A stretch of DNA of 64,000 nucleotides from JAMXLG01 sp963765935 (lineage in GTDB: Bacteria; Vulcanimicrobiota; Vulcanimicrobiia; Vulcanimicrobiales; Vulcanimicrobiaceae), in contig CAVXXX010000001.1 in assembly GCA_963765935.1 (NCBI GenBank), positions 372,001-436,000 on the forward strand, written 5' to 3'. The position numbers were made by a program, and so were the translations under genes. A model generated the notes under the pieces. That model saw nothing but the letters and a program-made list of their open reading frames with translations, had not been told where the DNA came from and made no database searches. Each line of letters opens with the position of its first letter. Position 1 is the stretch's first letter. Below, in pieces: positions 1 through 7,256 of this stretch.

Positions 1-190
1 CGGCTGGATGGCGGGACAAGACGAAGGCCGCCGCCTCATCTGGCACAACGGCGGAACGCTCGGCGCACGAGCAATGAATCTCGTCTTCCTATCAGACGGC
101 CTAGAAATCATCGTACTCACGAACCAGACAACAGCCGACCCAGAATCAATCGCCCTCCGCATAGCTCGAATGCTTTACGGAGCGAAATAA
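1..190 (+). CDS. Serine hydrolase (beta-lactamase-like), C-terminal fragment cut by the window edge
   Basis: The reading frame is open from the first bases and stops with TAA at 188-190, so the gene starts outside the window. The visible tail includes WHNGGTLGA, which matches the H-x-G (KTG-equivalent) box of class C beta-lactamase-like serine hydrolases, followed by a typical last strand and helix. The in-frame ATG at 8 is probably internal, because GWM-GQ precedes the box as in relatives. Two further members of the same family lie at 4097 and 5785. The exact substrate cannot be told from the tail. Confidence 0.75.
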   Translation, partial: GWMAGQDEGRRLIWHNGGTLGARAMNLVFLSDGLEIIVLTNQTTADPESIALRIARMLYGAK

Positions 191-202
191 CACCTCACAC
201 AA

Positions 203-389
203 GTAACATGCCGTGATACGGCGTTCCACGTAGGTAGCCGTTTGGTCGCGGGGTGTTGGAGCTTTTCGCGGAGCGCAGGATGCGCGGGAGCGAAAAGTCA
301 GCAAGTAGCATTTTCACACGATGTGAAAATGCGGGCGTCCCCGCGACCAAATGGCTACCGTAGTGGAACGCCGTATCACGGCATGTTAC
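203..389. repeat. 187-bp palindromic element with two internal hairpins
   Basis: The outer arms 203-253 and 339-389 are inverted copies. The first 27 bp of each arm (203-229 and 363-389) are perfectly complementary, and about four mismatches occur in the remaining 24. Inside are a hairpin with cttttcgc (262-269) against gcgaaaag (290-297), holding an inner gcgca/tgcgc stem, and a perfect 11-bp stem with a cga loop (308-318 and 322-332). As single-stranded nucleic acid this would fold into a cloverleaf. It lies between two convergent genes, and the stop codon of the minus-strand gene falls in the right arm. It could be a MITE-like mobile repeat or a structured 3' end. Confidence 0.8.
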
Positions 390-2005
390 GGCCCTCGTTC
401 AATTCGCCAGGAGGCGATGTTCCAGAGTGAGGATGTGGGCGCCGGATCGACGCCTTTGAGTGAGTCGATGTGAACGGCAACGTGGCCTTGCTGCCACAGT
501 GGGATTAACGGCACTTCTTCTGCAACGCGGCCCTGGATTGCGATTGACTGCCGCCGCCGCTCGTTCCAGTCGTAACTTGCAACCGACGCTGCGTCGGCCG
601 CGCTGACCTTCGCGTCGCAAAAGCGCGAGAAATTGAATCCGTTCGGCGGCATCTGATCGCAGCCGAAAAACCAGCTCAAATCCGGATCCGTCGGCGCGAT
701 CAGCTGCACAAACGCGACCTCGAATTTACCCGAGAGCAGCGGCCCGCCGTCTTTCGCCGGCGCCGTGAAGACTTGCGTCGGATATCCGCGCAGCGTGATT
801 CTCACACCGAGCGCGCGCATCGCTTGTTGCAACAGCACGCCGAAGTTTGTGCCTTCCGCCTCTTGTAAGTCGTACGCGTAATTGAGTTCCAGCGGCACGC
901 CGTTATGCAAACGCACCCCGCCCGGCCCTTGCCGCCAACCGGCATCATCGAGCAGTTGCTTCGCTCGCGCGAGATCGTACGGAAACTGACGAACTGACGG
1001 ATCGTATGTCGCACCGAACAGACCGGCAGGAGCGCCCGCCGTAGATTGCGCGCCTCTCGTCCCGTCATGCACGATGCGCCCGTAGTCGACGCCTTGCGCG
1101 AGCGCACGGCGAACGCGTACATCGTCCAAGCGCGAACTGCCGACATTGAACACCAGAAGGGCCGCGCCGCCGCTATCGGTTTTCGCGGCCGAAACGCCAG
1201 GAATCGGATGGAAGTCATGCGTGTATTGCGCCTGCGTGACAAATGCGGAATCCAGTTCTCCGGTTCGCAATTCGTCATAGAGCGTCGTCACGCTCGGAAC
1301 CGATTTCAACGTCAGATGCGCGATTGCGGGTGCGCCTCGGAAATATGAGGGGTTCGCGGCGAACCGAATGTAATCGCCGTGCGACCACTCCTCGACGCGA
1401 TACGGCCCGCTGCCGACGGGCATTGTGTTGAACGCTGCGTTATTGATGTCCCGTTCGCGCGAGAGCACGTGCTGCGGCAGCACCGGATAGTTATTGTCCG
1501 GCGCAAAAAAGTCCGAGAAGAGCGGCGAGAAACGGTGCTTCAATCGCACGCGAACCGTATAAGGATCCGGCGCACTAACGCGCGCGATCTCATCGTAACC
1601 GGTACGCGAGGGCACATTGATCGCGGGATTCATGACCATTCTGTAGCTGTACACGACGTCGGCAGCAGTGAGCGGCTGCCCATCCTGCCATCGTACGCCG
1701 TGACGAAGATGGTAGGTCACCGTCAATCCGTCGGAGGAAACCCCGCCGTTACGCGCGCTCGGAACCGCTTCGGCCAAATCCGGCCGCAAGCGGCCCTGCG
1801 CATCGATCGTCAAAAGATAGGAAAAGATGACCGGACCGATCGTTGCGGTGATGCCGCCCTGTTCGAGCAACGGATTGAGCGTATGCGGCTCGCCCACGAC
1901 GCCGAGCGTCACCGACGAGGCGTCGGCGTGGTGCGTGCCCTTCGTGCAGCCGGAGAGCAGGAGCGCAGCGAGGGCGCCGGCGCAAAAGATGATATTTTGG
2001 CGCAC
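386..2005 (-). CDS. ABC transporter solute-binding lipoprotein, family 5 (oligopeptide type)
   Basis: 539 aa. The N-terminus is a lipoprotein signal with lipobox LLSGC (Cys20). The mature part has the family 5 (SBP_bac_5, DppA/OppA-like) order: an EPHTLNPLLEQGG start, then VTYHLRHGVRWQDGQPLTAADV, the signature region in this family, and a late region with DPDLSWFFGCDQMPPNGFNF. It probably binds peptides outside the membrane. No permease or ATPase gene lies next to it, so it is an orphan binding protein. It diverges from the M81 peptidase gene across about 50 bp. The stop codon lies inside the palindromic element at 203-389. Confidence 0.9.
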   Translation of the reverse strand: MRQNIIFCAGALAALLLSGCTKGTHHADASSVTLGVVGEPHTLNPLLEQGGITATIGPVIFSYLLTIDAQGRLRPDLAEAVPSARNGGVSSDGLTVTYHLRHGVRWQDGQPLTAADVVYSYRMVMNPAINVPSRTGYDEIARVSAPDPYTVRVRLKHRFSPLFSDFFAPDNNYPVLPQHVLSRERDINNAAFNTMPVGSGPYRVEEWSHGDYIRFAANPSYFRGAPAIAHLTLKSVPSVTTLYDELRTGELDSAFVTQAQYTHDFHPIPGVSAAKTDSGGAALLVFNVGSSRLDDVRVRRALAQGVDYGRIVHDGTRGAQSTAGAPAGLFGATYDPSVRQFPYDLARAKQLLDDAGWRQGPGGVRLHNGVPLELNYAYDLQEAEGTNFGVLLQQAMRALGVRITLRGYPTQVFTAPAKDGGPLLSGKFEVAFVQLIAPTDPDLSWFFGCDQMPPNGFNFSRFCDAKVSAADAASVASYDWNERRRQSIAIQGRVAEEVPLIPLWQQGHVAVHIDSLKGVDPAPTSSLWNIASWRIERGP

Positions 2006-2056
2006 TCAACAAAATACTGCTCGAAGCAGGCTGGGTCCTACCGATGGAGAGTGCGC

Positions 2057-3478
2057 TTGAGAATTTTCACCGCCGCCCTGGTCACCGAGACGAACACGTT
2101 CTCGCCGATCCCGACCGGCCGCGCATCCTTCGCACAAAACGGCATCGCGGGCGACCCCTTCCCCGATTTTGCGTCGATGCTCGCATGGCGCGACATGGCT
2201 ACCCACGATGGACACGACGTCATCGAAAGCATCGCCGCTGTCGCCGAACCTGCCGGAAAAACCGTGCGCGGCGTTTATGAAGAGTTACGCGACCGCTTGC
2301 TGCATGACTTGCGCGCCGCGATGCCGGTCGACGTCGTGCTCCTCTATCTCCACGGCGCAATGGTCGCCGAGGGATACGACGACTGCGAAGGAGACGTGCT
2401 CGAGCGCGTGCGCGCAATCGCGGGCTCCGCAATCATCGGCGCCGAGCTCGATCTGCACGCGCATCTGACCGATGAGATGTGCGCGGCAGCCGACGTCATT
2501 ATTGCTTATAAGGAATATCCGCACGTCGACATCGTGGATCGCGCGCGAGATCTCTATCGTCTGTGTACCCGTGCAGCGGCAGGATCCATCGCGCCGGTGA
2601 CTGCGGTGTATGACTGCCGGACGAACGGCCTCTTTCCAACCACGCGCGAGCCGTTGCGGAGTTTTGTCGATGACATGCGCGCGCGCGAAGGGAACGACGT
2701 GCTTTCGCTCAGCCTGGTCCACGGATTTCCCTACGGCGACGTCCGCGGCGCCGGAGCAAAAATGCTCGCGATCGCGGACGGCGACCGCGAGCTCGCCTCT
2801 CGAATCGCACAGGAGTTCGGCAAACGCTTCTGCAGTATTCGCGAAGAGGCGGCGTTGCAACCGATGCCGTTTCAAGAAGCGATCGATCTCGCACTGGCCG
2901 ATACGAACGGTACGACCGTGATCGCGGACACCGCCGACAACGCGGGCGGCGGCGCGCCCGGAGACAGCACGTTTTTCCTTCACTATCTCTTCGATCGAGG
3001 CGCGAAACACGTCGTTTCCGGAACGTACTACGATCCGATTTCGGTCGATCTGTGTTTTGAAGCCGGCGTCGGTGCGACGCTAACGCTACGCATCGGAGGC
3101 AAACTCGGACCAGCATCCGGCATGCCGGTCGACACCGACGTCATCATTCGTGCCTTGGACGAACATCACGTTCAAGAGGCCATGGACGACTCGGGCGTCG
3201 TTCCGTACGGCCGAAGCGCGTGGGTTCATGCGCGCGGAATCGATCTCGTCTTGGTTTCCATCCGGTCGCAAGTCTTCAGCCCCACCACGTTCACGAATCT
3301 CGGCATCGACCTGCGATCTGCGAAAATCATCATCGTGAAATCCACGCACCACTTTTACGGGAAATTCGCTCCGCTCGCAACGCGCGTGCTCTACGCCGAC
3401 AGCCCCGGCGCGTTGCGTGCGGATTTTGCTGCGATTCCCTACGAAAAGCGCGACCCGGAGTACTGGCCGCGAGCGTAG
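2057..3478 (+). CDS. M81 family metallopeptidase (MlrC / microcystinase C-like)
   Basis: 473 aa from TTG 2057, which has GGAGA (2046-2050) six bases upstream and gives MRIFTAALVTETNTFSP, the usual family N-terminus. An upstream in-frame GTG (2051) is possible. MlrC-type enzymes are zinc-dependent and cleave small linear peptides after ring opening of microcystin. Candidate metal ligands are in ELDLHAHLTDEM and YKEYPHVDI. The C-terminal MlrC domain has the DNAGGGAPGDST motif and an NLGIDL region near the end. Many bacteria carry homologues with unknown substrates, so a microcystin role is not implied. The gene opens the plus-strand hydrolase run. Confidence 0.88.
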   Translation: MRIFTAALVTETNTFSPIPTGRASFAQNGIAGDPFPDFASMLAWRDMATHDGHDVIESIAAVAEPAGKTVRGVYEELRDRLLHDLRAAMPVDVVLLYLHGAMVAEGYDDCEGDVLERVRAIAGSAIIGAELDLHAHLTDEMCAAADVIIAYKEYPHVDIVDRARDLYRLCTRAAAGSIAPVTAVYDCRTNGLFPTTREPLRSFVDDMRAREGNDVLSLSLVHGFPYGDVRGAGAKMLAIADGDRELASRIAQEFGKRFCSIREEAALQPMPFQEAIDLALADTNGTTVIADTADNAGGGAPGDSTFFLHYLFDRGAKHVVSGTYYDPISVDLCFEAGVGATLTLRIGGKLGPASGMPVDTDVIIRALDEHHVQEAMDDSGVVPYGRSAWVHARGIDLVLVSIRSQVFSPTTFTNLGIDLRSAKIIIVKSTHHFYGKFAPLATRVLYADSPGALRADFAAIPYEKRDPEYWPRA

Positions 3479-3514
3479 AGGACTTCGCACGCCGCACACC
3501 TGAAACGCGAACGA

Positions 3515-4066
3515 ATGAAAGATGTGGCGGTTCCCGACGTCGGCACCATTCTCAAGCGTCTACGCGAGCGCAATCGCGTCACCGTTCGTGACATAGCCGA
3601 CGCGACCGGACTCTCGGCCTCGTTCATCCGTGCGCTCGAACGCGGCGAAACCGATATTTCGCTCGGACGCGCGGCCCGGCTGGCAAAATTCTTTGACTAC
3701 GATCTCGGGTCGTTCTTGGGATTTAGCGCGCAGAGTTCGCGTCCGACGTTCATGGGACCGGAAACGCGCAAGAAAGTCAATCGGGGACGGGGGATCGATT
3801 ACGAGGCGATTCACTTGCCCGGCGTCGATCTCGACTTTATCGCGCTCAACCTCGCACCACGCACTAAGTTCAAAAACGAGCTGGCGCACGAAGGGATCGA
3901 CGTTGTTTACGTGATCGACGGCGAGATTGTCGTCGTGGTCAACGGCATCGATTACCCGATGACGGCAGGCGAGTGCTGCGTGTTTGCGGCGGGCTATCCC
4001 CACTCAGTTCGCAACGATTCCGCCCGAGCGGCGCGGGCGATTTCCTTGACCACCGGACGCATGTAA
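3515..4066 (+). CDS. XRE-family regulator with C-terminal cupin domain
   Basis: 183 aa. Residues about 8-62 form a helix-turn-helix of the XRE/Cro type (TILKRLRERNRVTVRDIADATG then SFIRALERGETDISL). Residues about 105-175 form a small cupin_2 barrel (DVVYVIDGEIVVVVNG, AGECCVFAAGYPHSVRN), likely the ligand sensor. Such HTH-cupin proteins often control nearby amino acid, peptide or polyamine genes. The gene sits 36 bp after the M81 gene and 30 bp before a serine hydrolase. That hydrolase's start codon is centred in a dyad (4084-4110) that could be this protein's operator. Target assignment is inference. Confidence 0.85.
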   Translation: MKDVAVPDVGTILKRLRERNRVTVRDIADATGLSASFIRALERGETDISLGRAARLAKFFDYDLGSFLGFSAQSSRPTFMGPETRKKVNRGRGIDYEAIHLPGVDLDFIALNLAPRTKFKNELAHEGIDVVYVIDGEIVVVVNGIDYPMTAGECCVFAAGYPHSVRNDSARAARAISLTTGRM

Positions 4067-4083
4067 ACCAGCGCCGGTTCGCC

Positions 4084-4110
4084 AATATATCGCTTTATGA
4101 GCGATATTTT
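4084..4110 (+). promoter_or_regulatory. AT-rich dyad / hairpin centred on the start codon of the serine hydrolase
   Basis: ATATCGC (4087-4093) and GCGATAT (4101-4107) are perfect inverted repeats around TTTATGA, so the ATG at 4097 sits in the seven-base spacer. The dyad extends outward with AA/TT after one mismatch. No clear Shine-Dalgarno lies upstream. It could be a DNA operator for the HTH-cupin regulator just upstream, or an mRNA hairpin that presents the start codon in its loop. Confidence 0.5.
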
Positions 4111-5827
4111 GTCTGCCTTGGCCGGCTATCGGGTCCCGGGTCTGGGCTACGCGCTCCTCGTAGAAGGCCGCGAAGTGAGCTGCCGCGGATTCGGCGTGCG
4201 CAACATCGAGCGCAACGATCCGGTCGACGCGGATACGCTCTTTGCGATCGGCTCGGTTTCGAAGTCGTTCACCGCCGCCGCTCTTGCCATGCTCGTGGAC
4301 GACGGCGCGCTCGATTGGGACACGCGCGTGATCGATCGCCTGCCGGCGTTCCGGTTGTTCGATCCCTACGTGACGCGCGAAATGACGGTGCGGGATTTAC
4401 TCGTGCATCGCAGCGGGCTCGCGCGCGGCGACTTCATGTGGTATAAGAGCGCCTACGATATCGACGAGGTGCTGGCGCGCGCGCAACATCTCGAGCCGAG
4501 CTGGGGATTCCGCACCGCCTTCGGCTATCAAAACATCATGTACGTTGCGGCGGGAGAGGTGATCCGCGCAGCGAGCGGTCTTTCTTGGGACGAGTTCATC
4601 AAGCAGCGTATTATCGAACCGCTCGGCATGAATCGCAGCCACGCTCATCCGCAATACATCTCCGACATGTCGAATGTCGCTTCGCCGCACGCAGAACTCG
4701 AACGCGGAACGCTGCGCACGATTCCGCACGACTACGGCACGAACTCAAATGCCGCGGGCTCGATCTATTCCAGCGCGCGAGATATGGTCCGTTGGCTGCT
4801 TTTTCACCTCGGCGACGGAACGCTCGACGGCGTGCGTCTGATGACCTCAGGGTCGATGCGTGCGTTGCACACGCCGCAAATGTTGATTGCGTACGCCTCT
4901 CCGTGGAGCGAAATGTTCCCAGACGCCTCGTTTTTGAGCTATGGATATGGCTGGTTTCTCTTCTCCTATCGCGGCGAAACCGTCATCACGCACAGCGGAA
5001 ACATCGACGGCATGACCGCCGTCGCGTGCGTCGTCCCTCGGATCGGATTCGGCATCACGGCGCTCGCGAACGCCGATGGAAGCGCGCTGCCGCAGGCGCT
5101 CCTCTATCGCGCGCTCGACGATGCGCTCCGAGTAACATCCACGAATTGGCTCGTGCATTTCAAAGAGCAGCGCGATGAAGGGCAAGAACGCCTCGAATTC
5201 ATGCGGCGCGAGCGCGAGAGCGCCCGCATCGGCGGAACAAAACCATCGCGTCCGCTCTCGGCGTACGAAGGCGTCTACGACGACGCATTCTACGGCAGGG
5301 CGACGGTCAAGCGCAGCGGCGATGAACTCGCGCTGCAATTCATCGGACTCAACGGACGCCTCGAGCACGAACACTTCGACGTCTTTGCGCTGCGTCCCGA
5401 GAACGAACTCTTCGTCAAGTATCAGCCGACGGTGCGATTCGATCTCGACGAATTCGGCGAACCCTCGGCGTTGACGGTCAACATCCTCGGCGCACTGGAA
5501 CTGCACCTCAAGCGCAACCCGAATGCGCAGCAAGCCGGCCCGGAACGTGTAGAGCGCACGCCGATGCTGGGACGCTACACGTCGCGCTCGAACGGCGCCG
5601 TCGCAATCGAAAAGCTTGGTGATGCGGTAAAAATCACGCTCCCCGGCAGTCTCGCCGGCGCGCAAACGAGCGAAAGAGTGATGACGATCGTCCCGCTCGC
5701 GAACGACTGCGCACTGATCGAAGGCTCGTCTTTGACGCTTCGATTCAACGGATTGCGCGACGGTCGCTTCGACGGACTCGAGATTTGCGCGCCGCACGTC
5801 ATGCCGATGCGCTTCACGCGCGACTGA
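4097..5827 (+). CDS. Serine hydrolase, class C beta-lactamase/DD-peptidase-like, with C-terminal DUF3471-like domain
   Basis: 576 aa. The catalytic fold is intact: SxxK at Ser53-Lys56 (IGSVSKSF), YxN at Tyr144-Asn146 (FGYQNIM) and the KTG-equivalent HSG at His299-Gly301 (ITHSGNIDG). After residue about 400 (SAYEGVYDDAFYGRA) comes a beta-rich domain like DUF3471, common in these hydrolases. No signal peptide is evident. Family members include D-aminopeptidases, esterases and PBP4*-like enzymes, so the substrate is open. The neighbours (M81, NIPSNAP, penicillin acylase) point to peptide or amide turnover. It overlaps the next gene if that one starts at 5785. Confidence 0.9.
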   Translation: MSDILSALAGYRVPGLGYALLVEGREVSCRGFGVRNIERNDPVDADTLFAIGSVSKSFTAAALAMLVDDGALDWDTRVIDRLPAFRLFDPYVTREMTVRDLLVHRSGLARGDFMWYKSAYDIDEVLARAQHLEPSWGFRTAFGYQNIMYVAAGEVIRAASGLSWDEFIKQRIIEPLGMNRSHAHPQYISDMSNVASPHAELERGTLRTIPHDYGTNSNAAGSIYSSARDMVRWLLFHLGDGTLDGVRLMTSGSMRALHTPQMLIAYASPWSEMFPDASFLSYGYGWFLFSYRGETVITHSGNIDGMTAVACVVPRIGFGITALANADGSALPQALLYRALDDALRVTSTNWLVHFKEQRDEGQERLEFMRRERESARIGGTKPSRPLSAYEGVYDDAFYGRATVKRSGDELALQFIGLNGRLEHEHFDVFALRPENELFVKYQPTVRFDLDEFGEPSALTVNILGALELHLKRNPNAQQAGPERVERTPMLGRYTSRSNGAVAIEKLGDAVKITLPGSLAGAQTSERVMTIVPLANDCALIEGSSLTLRFNGLRDGRFDGLEICAPHVMPMRFTRD

Positions 5828-6786
5828 CCGCCGTGTTGACGGCATTTCCCGGTGCGGCGATTGCGGTCGTCACCAACGGCGCGATCGTACGCGAAGAAGG
5901 TTCAGGGTACGCGAATATTGCGAACGCGGAAAAGGCGTCGGTGCATACGCCCTTCGCCATTGGATCGATCAGCAAACAATTCACGGCGGCCGCGATCCTG
6001 TTGCTCGTACAATCCGGAAGGCTCTCGCTCGACGACCGCCTCGACGCATTCGTACCATCGCTGCCGAACGCAGCTACAATCACCCTGCGCACGCTGCTAT
6101 GGCATACGGCCGGACTTCATGACAGCACCGAGAGCAACGAACATCCCTGGCCGACGCGCGGAACCGTTTCGCCGGACCAGCTTTTTGCAATTCTCGCGAC
6201 CGACGAGCCCGATTTCGAACCGGGAACCGCATTCCGCTATAGCAACGTCAATTACATCGCGCTTGCGCACATTGTCGCGCTCGCATCGCGCATGCACTAC
6301 GGCACGTTCTTGAAGTCGCGCATCTTCTCGCCGCTCGGCATGAAACGGACGTTGCAAGGCTTCGAAGCGCAGCAGCAGCTCGCCGTCGCGCTGCCGTACG
6401 AAACCGCTGCCTTCATTCCCGTCGAAGAGCCGTACACATTGGATCTTCTTTACGGCGCGGGAGATATTGTCAGCACCGCGCACGACCTCGCCCTCTGGAA
6501 CATCGCGTTGATGGAGCGGCAGCTGTTGACGGCGGAATCGTTCGATGCATTCTGGTCGGCGGGACGGCTCGAAGATGGTCGCCCGGTTCCGTACGCGATG
6601 GGATGGGTGCCTGACACACGCGACGGCGTTCGCGAACTCTGGCACAACGGATATTCGCTAAAATCCGGCGGCTATTGCTACAACGCGATCGTCCCGGAGG
6701 AACGCAGCGCCGTCACCGTCTTAACGAACCTCGAGATGCGGACCGCCCGCCCATTGATCGCGACACTTCACCCGCACGCGAAATAA
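5785..6786 (+). CDS. Serine hydrolase, class C beta-lactamase-like (second copy)
   Basis: 333 aa from ATG 5785. That start overlaps the previous gene by 43 bp, and GTG 5833 is an alternative that avoids the overlap. The motifs SxxK (Ser61-Lys64, IGSISKQF), YxN (Tyr152-Asn154, RYSNVNY) and a late WHNGYSLKSGG box are all present. It lacks the C-terminal extra domain of the upstream paralogue and no signal peptide is clear. It is one of three such hydrolases within 7 kb, probably a local duplication or a cluster built for one substrate class. Confidence 0.88.
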   Translation: MRAARHADALHARLTAVLTAFPGAAIAVVTNGAIVREEGSGYANIANAEKASVHTPFAIGSISKQFTAAAILLLVQSGRLSLDDRLDAFVPSLPNAATITLRTLLWHTAGLHDSTESNEHPWPTRGTVSPDQLFAILATDEPDFEPGTAFRYSNVNYIALAHIVALASRMHYGTFLKSRIFSPLGMKRTLQGFEAQQQLAVALPYETAAFIPVEEPYTLDLLYGAGDIVSTAHDLALWNIALMERQLLTAESFDAFWSAGRLEDGRPVPYAMGWVPDTRDGVRELWHNGYSLKSGGYCYNAIVPEERSAVTVLTNLEMRTARPLIATLHPHAK

Positions 6787-6806
6787 CCGCGTGCTACAAG
6801 GGAGTC

Positions 6807-7256
6807 GTGCAGCAGCCGACTCGCCGGGAAGCCCTCGGAGAGATTCTTGCGCTCGGCACGGCATGTGCCGCATTGCCGGGCCTGCTTGGGGCTTCGCTCG
6901 ATAAGGGGAACGATACCGTGATCGTGTGTTTGATCCGCTACCAGATCGATCCGTTTCAACTCGACGCGTTCGCGCAGTACGCTGCGAACTGGGCGAAGAG
7001 CATTCCACGCGGCGGCGGGCACTTGATCGGCTACTTTCTCCCCTACGAAGGCACGAACGACATCGCCTGGGGCATCATCGGTTTCGACTCGCTCGAAGCT
7101 TACGAGCGGTACCGGGCGCGGCTTCGCGCCGACTCGGAAGCGATGGCGAATTTCGAATTCGCGCAGTCGAAACGGTTCATATTGCGCGAGGAGCGCAACT
7201 TTGTCCGGCTCGTACCCGGCACGTTTAACCTCCCATCGTTGTTAAAGCAGATGTGA
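6807..7256 (+). CDS. NIPSNAP family protein with Tat-like N-terminus
   Basis: 149 aa from GTG 6807, with AAGGGAG just upstream at about 6798-6804. The N-terminus VQQPTRREALGEILALG is followed by a hydrophobic stretch ending AALPG, resembling a short Tat-type export signal. The rest is a single ferredoxin-like NIPSNAP domain (TVIVCLIRYQIDPFQLDAF ... GGGHLIGYFLPYEGTNDIAW ... FDSLEAYERYRARLRAD). The molecular function of bacterial NIPSNAP proteins is not established. The stop overlaps the GTG start of the penicillin acylase gene, so the two are probably translationally coupled. Confidence 0.82.
   Translation: MQQPTRREALGEILALGTACAALPGLLGASLDKGNDTVIVCLIRYQIDPFQLDAFAQYAANWAKSIPRGGGHLIGYFLPYEGTNDIAWGIIGFDSLEAYERYRARLRADSEAMANFEFAQSKRFILREERNFVRLVPGTFNLPSLLKQM

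Noticed and set aside
242..430. Small plus-strand open frame across the palindromic element
   Set aside because: It consists of the inverted repeat itself, runs into the convergent gene, and has no protein-like composition.
1379..2056. Long N-terminal extension of the M81 peptidase
   Set aside because: It is antisense to the solute-binding protein and the family N-terminus begins at 2057 with its own Shine-Dalgarno.
4847..5845. 332-codon antisense frame opposite the first serine hydrolase
   Set aside because: No recognisable motif; the sense gene has all three catalytic boxes.
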